Source: Legionella rowbothamii (GTDB lineage Bacteria > Pseudomonadota > Gammaproteobacteria > Legionellales > Legionellaceae). From it: a stretch of DNA of 64,000 nucleotides. Below, piece by piece: positions 38,775 to 49,257 of the stretch. How positions within the stretch are numbered: position 1 is the stretch's first letter; each line of letters begins with the position of its first letter. The stretch lies in the NCBI RefSeq assembly GCF_900639985.1, contig NZ_CAAAIM010000001.1, positions 1,116,001-1,180,000 of the forward strand, given 5' to 3'. The notes beneath the pieces are model-generated. The model did not search any database. It worked only from the letters and a program-made list of their open reading frames with translations, and was not told the DNA's origin. Position numbers and translations under genes: made by a program.

Positions 38775-39590
38775 TTAGGGAGCTTGCTGCCTCTTAGGGG
38801 CTTCAGCATAAAGTTGGCTTTCAATCGCTTCTGCAGCCTCTTCAGGGGTTGCATAGCCTTTGCTGTTACTGGCAGCCAAGCCAGCCCCCAAGCTGGCATT
38901 AAAAACAACGGGGTCCCCTTCTTTATTTAATTTTTTTGCATGGCTGCACGCCGTTAATGCACTTTTTGTGGCCTCGGATGCTAACTCAGGCTTAAGTCTC
39001 CCATATCGAATATAGGCCTCAGCCAACATCAAATAAGCATAGGCTCTGTAAAAAGGTAAGAATTCTTTAATAGCTCTTATTAGCCCTTCTATTTTCCTTG
39101 GGGTTACTGCCATATCCAATTGTTCATTTTCATTATCCAGGCGTTCATAAAGAGAAAAACAATAACGCTGCAAAGCATGAATGGAACCGTATTTAGTTGC
39201 TGTCACCAAATAAGCGTTCTCAATGGAGGGCGTGTCTCTAAAAGCCCGCGACTTGTTATAAAGATAAACACCTAAAAATAAATCAAAGACATTTTTACAT
39301 GGCTGATCAAAAAATGCGCGATTAGGGTCACCAGTAATTATTACACCAAAGGTACTCCAGCAACTTTCCCAGGTTGAATTAAATCGTTGGTCAAGACAAA
39401 TTTCCCGGAATATAATCTCGTTAGAGCTTAATTTAACAATAAAATCAAATTGATTTTGGCAAATTAAATCTTCAACTGTACTAATTTTATCCTCAATAGA
39501 CATCGCTATAAACTCATTTAAAAAAATGCGTTCTAGCGCGTTTAAGGCTAAATAATCATTTAAAGAAACAACTTTTTTTTGAAAGAACAC
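38775..39590 (-). CDS. unknown cytosolic protein, candidate effector
   Basis: I do not recognise this 271-aa protein. It begins at a GTG with AAGGA eight bases upstream. It has no signal peptide or membrane helix. The second half is helical and reads like TPR or Sel1-type helix pairs (YRAYAYLMLAEAYIRYGRL, then EATKSALTACSHAKKL). The C-terminus is rich in Glu and Ala (TPEEAAEAIESQLYAEA), the sort of E-rich tail found in Dot/Icm substrates. It is convergent with the YopJ-like gene, their stops only about 20 bases apart. Function unknown. Confidence 0.6.
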   Translation of the reverse strand: MFFQKKVVSLNDYLALNALERIFLNEFIAMSIEDKISTVEDLICQNQFDFIVKLSSNEIIFREICLDQRFNSTWESCWSTFGVIITGDPNRAFFDQPCKNVFDLFLGVYLYNKSRAFRDTPSIENAYLVTATKYGSIHALQRYCFSLYERLDNENEQLDMAVTPRKIEGLIRAIKEFLPFYRAYAYLMLAEAYIRYGRLKPELASEATKSALTACSHAKKLNKEGDPVVFNASLGAGLAASNSKGYATPEEAAEAIESQLYAEAPKRQQAP

Positions 39591-39740
39591 TTTGACGAAT
39601 CCTTGTGCTAAATACTATTATTGTAAATTTTTTGAGCAATTATAGCAAGTAAAAAATTAAGCTTTCTTTCTGAATCTGTGTCATAAACCTAGAATTCAGG
39701 TTAAACTGGCCCCTAAAATTTTTTACTCCAATTAATTATT

Positions 39741-41813
39741 GTGCTATCCAACCCTTGCGACTCATTATCAGGTGTCGGCCCTGCGCTGGCAGCCAAATTG
39801 ACGAAATGCGGCATCTATACCGTGCAGGATTTGCTTTTTCATTTACCTTATAAGTATCAAGACCGCACCCGAATTACCCCCATCCAAGATTTACGGCCTA
39901 ATGATTGGGCAGTTATTACCGGACGAGTATGTAAAACGGAAGTAAAATTGGGTAAACGCTCCATGTTACATTGCTATGTTGATGATCAATCGGGGATAAT
40001 TAAGCTACAGTTTTTTCATTTTAACAAACAGCAAATCACCAATTTAAACAATAACGCCATGATTCATGCTTTTGGGGAGGTACGTGAATTCAATGGTCAG
40101 TTAACAATGACGCATCCAGAATATCAATTGCTGGATGAAAATGAAGAATGCACCGTCAATGAAACCTTAACCCCTATTTATCCTTCAACTCAAGGCTTAA
40201 GCCAGGCCCGAATTAGGCAAATTGTGCAGATTGCTCTGAACCAATGCACGCAAGAATTGCAACAATTAGAATGGATGGATGAGGCCTTATTGCAGACGCA
40301 TTGTTTTTATCCCTTAGCCGAAGCAATTAACTTATTACATAATCCCCCTCCAGATATTTCTGTTCAATCCCTTGAAGAAGGAAAGCACCCAGCTCTAAAA
40401 CGCTTAGTTTTTGATGAATTGTTGGCCCAACGCCTTAGCATGCAATTTGCTCGCGAGTCACGTAAGGCCTTGCATGCTATCCCTTTACCAGTGAATAGCG
40501 TCTTAAGCCAACGATTTATTGATTCGCTACCTTTTCCTCTTACTCAGGCGCAGCAACGCGTTGTACAGGAAATCAGCCAAGACTTGACGCAAAACAAACC
40601 CATGTTACGTTTAGTACAGGGCGATGTCGGTGCAGGAAAAACAATTGTGGCAGCACTGGCAGCGCTGCAGGCTGTAGCTAATAACCAACAGGTAGCCTTT
40701 ATGGCTCCTACTGATTTATTAAGCGAACAACATGCAAATAATCTGATTAAATGGCTTGAACCTTTAGGCATCACGATTTACAGGTTAAGTGGTAAGATGA
40801 AAATTGGGGAGCGTCGCAAGTCTTTTGCAGCCTTAGCCAATGGCAGTTGCCAACTGATTATTGGTACTCATGCTCTATTTCAAGAGGAAGTCACTTTTGC
40901 GCGTTTAGGGCTAGTTATTATTGACGAACAACATCGATTTGGTGTCGAGCAACGCTTGTCATTGCAACAAAAAGGACAACAGGATCAACTCATTCCCCAT
41001 CAATTATTAATGACTGCGACCCCGATTCCCCGAACCCTATCCATGACTCATTTTGCCCACTTAGATAGTTCGATTATTGATGAACTACCACCAGGACGCA
41101 TTCCAGTCGCTACCGCCGTCTTAAGTCAGAATAAACGTGAAACCATTATTGAACGTTTACACATTGCCATCGCTGATGGGCGTCAAGTGTATTGGGTCTG
41201 CACTCTTATTGAAGAGTCAGAAAAACTTCAATGTATGGCTGCAACCGAAACAGCTGAAAACCTACAGATTCAACTTCCTAATGCACGAGTGGGCTTAGTA
41301 CATGGGCGAATGAAGGCTATTGAAAAGGATGCAACCATGGCTGCCTTTAAAGCAGGTGAAATTAATTTATTAGTTGCAACCACCGTTATTGAAGTGGGGG
41401 TTGATGTGCCCAATGCCAGTTTAATGATTATTGAAAATGCTGAGCGTTTAGGCTTATCGCAATTACATCAGTTACGTGGACGTGTTGGTAGAGGAAGCAC
41501 TCAATCGCATTGTATTTTATTGTATCAATCGCCTCTATCGCCTCAAGGAGCGGAACGTTTAAAAATCATGCGCGCAACCAATGACGGATTTATTATTGCA
41601 GAAAAAGATATGGAATTACGTGGTGCAGGAGAAGTCTTAGGCACCCGACAAACTGGATACCGCCAATTTAAAATTGCCGATCTCAATCGTGATCGCGAAT
41701 TATTAGCGCTTTTACCTCCCATAGCTAAACATTTAGTACTAAATGCACCAGTCACCGCAAAAATGATTACCCAACGTTGGTTAGGTAATTTCGAACAATT
41801 TCTGCAAGGCTGA
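39741..41813 (+). CDS. recG: ATP-dependent DNA helicase RecG
   Basis: Reverses stalled replication forks and processes Holliday junctions. 690 aa. The N-terminal wedge/OB domain (about 1-190) opens with LSGVGPALAAKL. The helicase core has Walker A GDVGAGKT (294-301), DEQH (395-398), TATPIPRTL and QLRGRVGRG, and the C-terminal TRG region includes LRGAGEVLGTRQTG. The start is a GTG at 39741. A cluster of DnaA-box-like sequences lies just downstream. Confidence 0.97.
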   Translation: MLSNPCDSLSGVGPALAAKLTKCGIYTVQDLLFHLPYKYQDRTRITPIQDLRPNDWAVITGRVCKTEVKLGKRSMLHCYVDDQSGIIKLQFFHFNKQQITNLNNNAMIHAFGEVREFNGQLTMTHPEYQLLDENEECTVNETLTPIYPSTQGLSQARIRQIVQIALNQCTQELQQLEWMDEALLQTHCFYPLAEAINLLHNPPPDISVQSLEEGKHPALKRLVFDELLAQRLSMQFARESRKALHAIPLPVNSVLSQRFIDSLPFPLTQAQQRVVQEISQDLTQNKPMLRLVQGDVGAGKTIVAALAALQAVANNQQVAFMAPTDLLSEQHANNLIKWLEPLGITIYRLSGKMKIGERRKSFAALANGSCQLIIGTHALFQEEVTFARLGLVIIDEQHRFGVEQRLSLQQKGQQDQLIPHQLLMTATPIPRTLSMTHFAHLDSSIIDELPPGRIPVATAVLSQNKRETIIERLHIAIADGRQVYWVCTLIEESEKLQCMAATETAENLQIQLPNARVGLVHGRMKAIEKDATMAAFKAGEINLLVATTVIEVGVDVPNASLMIIENAERLGLSQLHQLRGRVGRGSTQSHCILLYQSPLSPQGAERLKIMRATNDGFIIAEKDMELRGAGEVLGTRQTGYRQFKIADLNRDRELLALLPPIAKHLVLNAPVTAKMITQRWLGNFEQFLQG

Positions 41814-41918
41814 TTCATATTTCAAAAATATTTTAAAAAAATGCCAAGTCAAGACTGTTTTTTATTTTTTTCTTTGTTAATATACCCAACCCCGATTTCC
41901 ATACCTAGCAAATCTTTC

Positions 41919-42092
41919 TGTGGATATCTCTTCTTCGCCCTGCGAGTAATAAAGAAACATCTTCTATAATAAACACCATAAAACCCTTATTTTACTAGGC
42001 CCGTACATCCTTTGTTTGTCTTAAACGTTAAAAAACTTATCCACAAATTCTGTGGATAAGTCTGTGTATAGGGTGTAAAACAACGTGTATAG
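41919..42092. promoter_or_regulatory. cluster of DnaA-box-like sites
   Basis: TTATCCACA (42037-42045) and TGTGGATAA (42051-42059) are two perfect DnaA boxes in inverted orientation, forming a 10-bp palindrome around AATTC. Near matches are TGTGGATAT (41919-41927), TGTGTATAG (42063-42071) and CGTGTATAG (42084-42092). The 357-base gap after recG holds no gene; AT-rich sequence flanks the boxes (41820-41880 and 42095-42160). It could be a replication origin, a DnaA-titration site or a DnaA-controlled promoter for the next gene. Confidence 0.55.
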
Positions 42093-42170
42093 AACAATGG
42101 TTTTTAAATTTTAATACAAAATAATTGCTAACCATGTTTAAATAACTACAGACAAAAAAAAGACCCCTCT

Positions 42171-43307
42171 ATGACTCAACAAGATAGATACTGGCAAGCT
42201 AAAAAAGTTACCCTTATAGGCGGTATTTCTAACGCACTCTTAGGCGTAATTAAGTTAATCGGTGGCACCTTATTTCATTCTCATGCACTCATCGCAGATG
42301 GATTGCATTCTTTTTCTGATCTCATTGCCGATGGGATGGTATTATTAGCCTCCAAATACGGTAGCCTTGATGCAGACGATACCCATCCTTACGGCCATCA
42401 GCGTATTGAAACTGCAGCAACGTTCCTATTGTCTTTATTACTTATTCTTGCAGGAGTGGGCATTGCCTGGGATTCTGTATACGAACTAATACATACAAGC
42501 TACACAATGCCACAATGGCTGTCTTTACCGGTAATATGCGTTTCTATTGTGGCAAACGAAGCCTTATTTCATTACACCTTACACGTAGGCAAACGCATTA
42601 GCTCTAAATTAATCATTGCCAACGCCTGGCATCATCGCACTGATTCTGCCTCCTCAATGGTGGTATTAATTGGACTCATAGGGAGCTTAGCAGGCTACGC
42701 TTATCTCGACACAGTAGCTGCCATTATTGTGGCTCTAATGATCGCCAAAATGGGCTGGGATTATGGTTGGCACAGCATTAAAGAACTGGTCGATACCGCA
42801 GTAAGTCCTGGGCTCTTAGCTCAAATTGAACAAGTGATTCAAAATGTACCTGGAGTAGAAAAAATCCATCAATTGCGTAGTCGTTTTATGGGTGAAAATG
42901 TGCTCATCGACGTCCATATTTTAGTTTCCCCAAAAATATCAGTCTCCGAGGGACATTACATCGCACAACATGTACACCAGGCGCTCGTTAACCAAATTGA
43001 TAGTGTGACTGATGTTATTGTCCATGTTGATCCTGAGGATGATGAAATCTCAAGCCCTTCGCTGCACTTACCAAGCCGTAAAGTAATTTATGAGCAATTG
43101 CTCATTGAGGTACATCTTAATTTTCCACAGATACTCTTTTGGAACCTACATTATTTGGATGGCAAAATCAGCATTGATATCGTTTGCAAAGAACATTTTA
43201 CCCAATGGAACGAATTACACGAACAAGTAATTTTGGCATTGAAATTACAATCAGATATTAAAGAGATCCGGTTGTTTAGTTTGCATGAAATCATGCAGCA
43301 GGAATAA
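42171..43307 (+). CDS. cation diffusion facilitator (CDF) metal efflux protein
   Basis: A 378-aa inner-membrane antiporter exporting zinc, iron or manganese for protons. Six helices occupy the first ~200 residues. Site A residues are in ADGLHSFSDLIADG (helix 2) and WHHRTDSASS (helix 5), and the cytoplasmic dimerisation domain follows (VPGVEKIHQLRSRFMG, VIVHVDPEDD). The chain is longer than FieF, with an extra C-terminal domain of about 90 residues (from about 290) that looks like a second ferredoxin-like fold. Few ribosome-site bases precede the ATG. A ZIP-type importer lies 250 bases downstream. Confidence 0.9.
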   Translation: MTQQDRYWQAKKVTLIGGISNALLGVIKLIGGTLFHSHALIADGLHSFSDLIADGMVLLASKYGSLDADDTHPYGHQRIETAATFLLSLLLILAGVGIAWDSVYELIHTSYTMPQWLSLPVICVSIVANEALFHYTLHVGKRISSKLIIANAWHHRTDSASSMVVLIGLIGSLAGYAYLDTVAAIIVALMIAKMGWDYGWHSIKELVDTAVSPGLLAQIEQVIQNVPGVEKIHQLRSRFMGENVLIDVHILVSPKISVSEGHYIAQHVHQALVNQIDSVTDVIVHVDPEDDEISSPSLHLPSRKVIYEQLLIEVHLNFPQILFWNLHYLDGKISIDIVCKEHFTQWNELHEQVILALKLQSDIKEIRLFSLHEIMQQE

Positions 43308-43559
43308 CTTTAATAAGTTTTCCTTACCTAATAAAGCTCTCGAAATAGCACACAAAGATCGCCATTTGCCTTAGTTTTTCTTACCAAGATTTCCGCTCAC
43401 CATGACTTGACCGCTTTGTCCATAGGTGCATCAGGATATCTCGTTCAAGCTGTGGCAATATGGTATTCCCTTCCCGCTCTATATTTACGTGACCTCCAGT
43501 CTTTTTTTAGGTAAAATATGCCCCCAAAACTTTACGATATCAACCGATAGGCATGATTC

Positions 43560-44318
43560 ATGTTCTCTGCTACCAGTTTAAAAATAATCTTTGCATGCTC
43601 CATTTTCGTCGTAATTTTGCTGGCAGGCTGGTATCCCTTTAAAAAACGCATTAAAGACGATAAGCATATTGATTTTCCAGTTGGAGAAACTTTGGCTACG
43701 GGTGTATTTTTAGGCGCAGCCTTACTGCATATGCTACCAGAAGCGAACTCCATGTTTAAAACCATGGGTTATAACTATCCCTTTGCCTTCATTATTACTG
43801 GAGCCGTCTTTCTAATTTTCCTGTGGTTTGAACATTTAGGTAAAGAGCTCTACCATCACCATAATGCAGAACATCCTGCCTTTGCCTTATTAGCTTGGGG
43901 AATGCTCTCCGTTCATTCCATCATGCTTGGTGCTGCTTTGGGTTTGGCTCATTATAACTCCGTGATTATTATGCTTTTTTTAGCAATTATTACTCACAAG
44001 TGGGCGGAGAGTTTCGCTATTGCAGTGCAACTGAATAAAAGTTCAATGACGATGAATCAAAACCTGATCTTCTTTATCCTGTTTAGTTTCATGACCCCTT
44101 TAGGAATTTATTTTGGCTGGTATTTTGGCCATGGAGTAGAAACAAACTCCATTTTTGATCCTATTTTAATGGCGGCTTCTGCAGGAACCTTCCTTTATTT
44201 AGGCACTCTACATGGTTTAGAGCGCTGCGTTATGGTAGAGCGTTGTTGCAATCTAAGGGATTTTAGTTTTGTAATCATTGGGTTCTCATTAATGGCTACG
44301 GTCGCTATTTATGTCTAA
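43560..44318 (+). CDS. ZIP-family metal transporter
   Basis: A 252-aa polytopic protein with about eight helices. ZIP marks are HMLPEA (helix 2), a His-rich loop (YHHHNAEHPAF), HSIMLGAALGLAH (helix 4) and HKWAESFAIAV (helix 5), where the metal site lies. ZIP proteins move zinc, iron or manganese into the cytosol. The gene overlaps the maf gene by eight bases, so they are co-translated. With the preceding CDF gene it makes an import/export pair, though in separate transcription units. Confidence 0.88.
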   Translation: MFSATSLKIIFACSIFVVILLAGWYPFKKRIKDDKHIDFPVGETLATGVFLGAALLHMLPEANSMFKTMGYNYPFAFIITGAVFLIFLWFEHLGKELYHHHNAEHPAFALLAWGMLSVHSIMLGAALGLAHYNSVIIMLFLAIITHKWAESFAIAVQLNKSSMTMNQNLIFFILFSFMTPLGIYFGWYFGHGVETNSIFDPILMAASAGTFLYLGTLHGLERCVMVERCCNLRDFSFVIIGFSLMATVAIYV

Positions 44319-44913
44319 ATTTTTACGACAGCAACCGATAATCCTTGCTTCTAATTCCAGCATACGCAGTAAATTGCTGCAATCGCTGGGATTGGAGTTT
44401 ACGATTATCCCCTCTCATTGTGATGAAGACACACTTAAAGAATCTTTTGGCAGCCTAAATACGATCGAGTTAGGCTATGTACTTGCTGCTCACAAAGCAC
44501 TGGAGGTAAGCCAACGTTATCCAGAACATTTTGTTATTGCTGCCGATCAATTATGTTTACTTGGCGAAGTCTTGCTAAATAAACCACTTAATCATCAAAC
44601 AGCAATTGAGCAGTTAAGTCTTTTAAGCGGCCAAAATCATCAGCAAATTTCCTGTCTTTGCATTGCAAAAAATAAACAAATTCTTTGGCAACATCATGAA
44701 ATAAGCGATTTAACTATGTACCAGTTAAGCAAACAAACCATTGAAGCCTACCTCGTGAGCGAAAAGCCTTATCATAGCTGCGGCTCGTATCACTATGAAG
44801 CCCAAGGCAAATGGTTATTTCAAGAAGTAAAAGGAAATGAAGACACGATTCTTGGACTTCCTTTATTTCCGTTAGCGCAGGCGTTGAAAAAATTAGGTGC
44901 TGTACATTTTTAA
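44311..44913 (+). CDS. Maf-like nucleoside triphosphate pyrophosphatase
   Basis: Hydrolyses non-canonical or modified nucleoside triphosphates. The 200-aa chain has the Maf opening IILASNSSIRSKLLQSLGLEF (first part of the active site), VIAADQL with the catalytic Asp, and GLPLFPLAQAL near the C-terminus. Most of the SYHYEAQGKWLFQEVKG segment matches the family pattern. Which Maf subfamily (YhdE- or YceF-type) it belongs to is not clear. Its start lies inside the end of the ZIP gene. Confidence 0.88.
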   Translation: MSKFLRQQPIILASNSSIRSKLLQSLGLEFTIIPSHCDEDTLKESFGSLNTIELGYVLAAHKALEVSQRYPEHFVIAADQLCLLGEVLLNKPLNHQTAIEQLSLLSGQNHQQISCLCIAKNKQILWQHHEISDLTMYQLSKQTIEAYLVSEKPYHSCGSYHYEAQGKWLFQEVKGNEDTILGLPLFPLAQALKKLGAVHF

Positions 44914-44931
44914 GGTATGTTTTCAAAAAGC

Positions 44932-45015
44932 TGAGGTCATTGGGAACTCAGTGAAGCAACTAGAAGTGCGTTCTAACACCATACTCCGAGTTGCTTCGCA
45001 AGGACGAAATTGGTA
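44932..45015. repeat. diverged palindromic repeat upstream of eno
   Basis: GAAGCAACT (44953-44961) and AGTTGCTTC (44989-44997) are perfect 9-bp complements, flanked by GGTCATTGGGA and GCAAGGACGA, a decayed form of the gtcattgcgag-gaagcaa...ttgcttcg-gcaatgac element. TGTAGGTTGG at about 45042 follows. Confidence 0.5.
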
Positions 45016-45106
45016 TCCCTGTGAACGTTTCTATATGATTGTAGGTTGGAAGTTGTTTCATTCGGACCAAAATAGTAAAAATACCAAATAACAAAAATAA
45101 CAATAA

Positions 45107-46387
<1,281 letters not shown>

Positions 46388-46407
46388 TTCTGCAAGAAAT
46401 AAATCGA

Positions 46408-46452
46408 ACTCCTACCCCATATTTAGGCGATGCCCTAATACGGGATAGGAGT
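46408..46452 (+). terminator. stem-loop after eno
   Basis: ACTCCTA (46408-46414) pairs with TAGGAGT (46446-46452), extended by CCC/GGG and a TTTAGG/CCTAA inner stem. No T tract follows, so terminator function is uncertain. Confidence 0.45.
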
Positions 46453-46617
46453 CCTCCATTTAAAATGCGTCAACTCCAAAAATGGAAAAAAATCAAACAA
46501 AACAAAACGACAAAGACACAAATGGACTAAATTAAATACAAAATAACCTGGAAAATCAATTTCCTTGTTCTATACTCCATAAATATATTTATGAATCGTG
46601 TTGTACAAGGTTGGTTC

Positions 46618-47460
46618 ATGAAAGAAGTTGCTGTAGAAAACTATATTCCTATTGAAGCACGTAAACAGCATATTATTAAATATCCCGTTTTTTGTTTACT
46701 GCCTCCTGATTCAATCCATCAACTTGCCCTGTTGGTAGAGGAAGTTCACGTACGACCTAATGAGGTCATAGTCTGTGAAGGGGATTATTTTGATGGCTTC
46801 TTCCTCATTGTTTCAGGAACAGCCTCCGTATCAAAATCCTTAAAAAGAATCAAGAAAACCACTCCCCGTCATGTAATTACTTTAGGCCCTAATAATGCAA
46901 TTGGGTTAAATGAATCTGGATTTCATTGCCAACAAGGAGTGAGGGTCGCATCAGTTATCGCAATAACTGATATGGTTTTATTACGCGTTGACTTACTTAG
47001 TTTTTATAAATTCTTAAAAAATCATGAAACAATCTATCCTTCGCTACAAAGAGTAAGTGAACGGTTTATATTCATGAATCTAATGCGTCATGCACTAAGT
47101 AAGGTATCTACAGAAAAGATTAAGGAATTGGTTGAACGAGCCCAACATCATTCAAACTCCGTAACGAATGAAAATACTCAGTTGAGCCCAAACGTAGTTT
47201 ATCTACACGAACAAAATAAACCTAATATTTCTCGTCTGGAGCAGGTGCTTTTTAAACAAATTAGTGCTAAAAATACATTAGAAAATATATTAAATAGTGG
47301 GTTAATAGAATTAAATCATGATGAAATTTATGTAATCATGATAAAACTGCACAATTTGGGATTTAGGGATTTTGACTTAATTGTACGTTCTGTGAAACCG
47401 CCCCCAACCCCTTTGTTGAAAAAATTTATCAAAAAAATAACACATTTTTGGAAAGGATAA
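46618..47460 (+). CDS. cyclic-nucleotide-binding-domain protein
   Basis: A 280-aa protein. The start at 46618 follows AAGG at suitable spacing, unlike the ATG at 46591. Residues ~12-140 form a cNMP-binding beta-roll (FCLLPPDSIHQLALLVEEV, VRPNEVIVCEGDYFDGFFLIVSGTAS in pieces, then NAIGLNES in the phosphate-cassette position). No HTH follows; the C-terminal half is helical and ends in a basic tail. The phosphate cassette lacks the usual Arg-Ala pair, so nucleotide binding is uncertain. It lies eight bases before the export operon and may regulate it. Legionella encode several such proteins. Confidence 0.78.
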   Translation: MKEVAVENYIPIEARKQHIIKYPVFCLLPPDSIHQLALLVEEVHVRPNEVIVCEGDYFDGFFLIVSGTASVSKSLKRIKKTTPRHVITLGPNNAIGLNESGFHCQQGVRVASVIAITDMVLLRVDLLSFYKFLKNHETIYPSLQRVSERFIFMNLMRHALSKVSTEKIKELVERAQHHSNSVTNENTQLSPNVVYLHEQNKPNISRLEQVLFKQISAKNTLENILNSGLIELNHDEIYVIMIKLHNLGFRDFDLIVRSVKPPPTPLLKKFIKKITHFWKG

Positions 47461-47467
47461 TCCATTC

Positions 47468-48325
47468 GTGAAAGCGAACATTTACCGAGTTTTTCTCTTA
47501 ACACTTTTTGCTTGTTTAACACTTGCCAGTTGCCAAAACAGCAAAAAAATTGCCTTTCCTGGGTATATTCAAGGAAAATTTACTTATATTTCTGCTTATT
47601 ATTCGGGAGAATTAAGGCAGCTCAATGTAACTGCAGGTGATACCATCAAACAAGGGCAACCACTATTCACCTTAGAACCCGCCCCTGAAAATACGGAGCT
47701 ACTCGCTGCGAATGCACGGGTACAACAAGCACTCGATGAGCAAAAGAAGCATGAATCAAACTATTCTTTGCAAAAAAAGAACCACGAACGCAATCTATTT
47801 TTGTTTAGAAAAGAGGTCATATCCAAAGAAGAGTTGGATAAAAGCAACGATGACCTCACTACAGCAGCAGCCAATAAAAAAGCTGCTGAAGCAAATCTGT
47901 TAGAAGTACAAGCGAAACAAAGTCAAGCCCAATGGTCATCACAGCAAAAAACCGTTACGGCACCAGTAAATGCCCTAGTGTTTCAAACCTATTACTCTGA
48001 ACATGAACAAGTTCAAGCCAATAAACCGGTGCTTTCATTACTTACGTCAGGTTCATCAAAAATAATTTTTTACGTTCCTGAACCATTACTCAGCACCATC
48101 AAGCTAAATCAGCTTGTGTATGTTGCCCGTGATGGACAATCCGAAGCAATTAAAGCAAAAATTACCTACATATCTCCAAAGGAAGAATATACTCCCCCCG
48201 TGATTTTTAGCGATACAGAACGCAATAAACTAGTATTCCGAATTGAAGCCCTACCCCTTACAGAAAATAACTCAGCGGTCCATCCTGGCCAACCAGTTAC
48301 TGTATTTCTGGATAATAATAACTAA
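47468..48325 (+). CDS. HlyD-family membrane fusion lipoprotein
   Basis: A 285-aa periplasmic adaptor. The start is GTG, with AAGGA inside the previous gene's end. The signal peptide ends in a lipobox (TLASC), so it is a predicted lipoprotein. The domain order is lipoyl-like half (YISAYYSGELRQLNVTAGD), a long alpha-helical hairpin (about 75-150), the second lipoyl half (KTVTAPVNALVFQTYY) and a beta-barrel domain. This pattern resembles the YhiI/YbhG adaptors that serve ABC-2 exporters. ATPase and permease genes follow directly. Confidence 0.9.
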   Translation: MKANIYRVFLLTLFACLTLASCQNSKKIAFPGYIQGKFTYISAYYSGELRQLNVTAGDTIKQGQPLFTLEPAPENTELLAANARVQQALDEQKKHESNYSLQKKNHERNLFLFRKEVISKEELDKSNDDLTTAAANKKAAEANLLEVQAKQSQAQWSSQQKTVTAPVNALVFQTYYSEHEQVQANKPVLSLLTSGSSKIIFYVPEPLLSTIKLNQLVYVARDGQSEAIKAKITYISPKEEYTPPVIFSDTERNKLVFRIEALPLTENNSAVHPGQPVTVFLDNNN

Positions 48326-48327
48326 AT

Positions 48328-49254
48328 ATGGACGAAAAGAATTTAATTATTGATGTTAAAAACTTAGGGAAAAATTTTGAGCATAGGCCTGCCGTTGTTA
48401 ATGTAAGTTTACAAGTCCGACCTGGAGAAATTTATGGGTTTCTAGGTCCCAATGGTTCAGGAAAAACCACCACCATTCGTATGCTATGTGGCCTTTTGAC
48501 TCCAGATACCGGATCAGGAACATGTCTTGGCTATAATATATTGACGCAATCCAAAACCATTCGTCGCCACGTGGGGTATATACCACAGCACTTCAGCTTA
48601 TATAAGCAACTTACAGTTTATGAAAATATCTTATTTATGGCCGAGCTCTATGGAGTTTTTGATCGGAAACGATCAGCCCAACAAATCATGACCCATCTCG
48701 GGCTTAGCTCAAGAAAAAATCAATTAGCTGGAGGCCTATCCGGAGGCTGGAAACAACGTTTAGCGCTTGCTTGTGCGTTAATACACCAGCCCTTCTTATT
48801 ACTCTTGGATGAACCTACCGCAAGTGTCGATGCAGAGTCTCGCATGGATTTTTGGGAAATCATGCGTGATTTATCTTCAGAAGGCATGACCATATTACTC
48901 AGTTCTCATAATATGGATGAAATTGAACGCTGCCACCGTATTTCCTATATTTCCGATGGGAATTTACTGCTCAGCGGAAAAATTAAAGAAATCATTCGTG
49001 ATATCAATCTAACGACCTGGAAAGTACAAGGAAAGAATCTTTTATTACTGGCTAAACAGCTCGAAGCAACTCCAGGAATAGAGCAAGTCATAACCTTACT
49101 GGATGCGCTACATATCAGCGGCCAAAATCAAGAAATCTTAAATAGAGCCCTTAAGCCATTTGTAGGGAACCCAAACTTTACCTGGCAAATAATTCAGCCT
49201 TCGCTGGATGACGTATTTGTCTGGATGACAAAACATCAAGCAGGGAAATCCTAA
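48328..49254 (+). CDS. ABC transporter ATP-binding protein (ABC-2 export type)
   Basis: The 308-aa ATPase of the export system. Walker A is GPNGSGKTTT, the signature is LSGGWKQRLALACAL (Trp for the usual Gln), Walker B is LLLLDEPTASVD and the H-loop follows in LLSSHNMDE. The C-terminal ~90 residues form an accessory domain as in YbhF-type ATPases. It starts two bases after the adaptor stop and ends three bases before the permease start, so the operon is tight. Confidence 0.93.
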   Translation: MDEKNLIIDVKNLGKNFEHRPAVVNVSLQVRPGEIYGFLGPNGSGKTTTIRMLCGLLTPDTGSGTCLGYNILTQSKTIRRHVGYIPQHFSLYKQLTVYENILFMAELYGVFDRKRSAQQIMTHLGLSSRKNQLAGGLSGGWKQRLALACALIHQPFLLLLDEPTASVDAESRMDFWEIMRDLSSEGMTILLSSHNMDEIERCHRISYISDGNLLLSGKIKEIIRDINLTTWKVQGKNLLLLAKQLEATPGIEQVITLLDALHISGQNQEILNRALKPFVGNPNFTWQIIQPSLDDVFVWMTKHQAGKS

Positions 49255-49257
49255 GCT

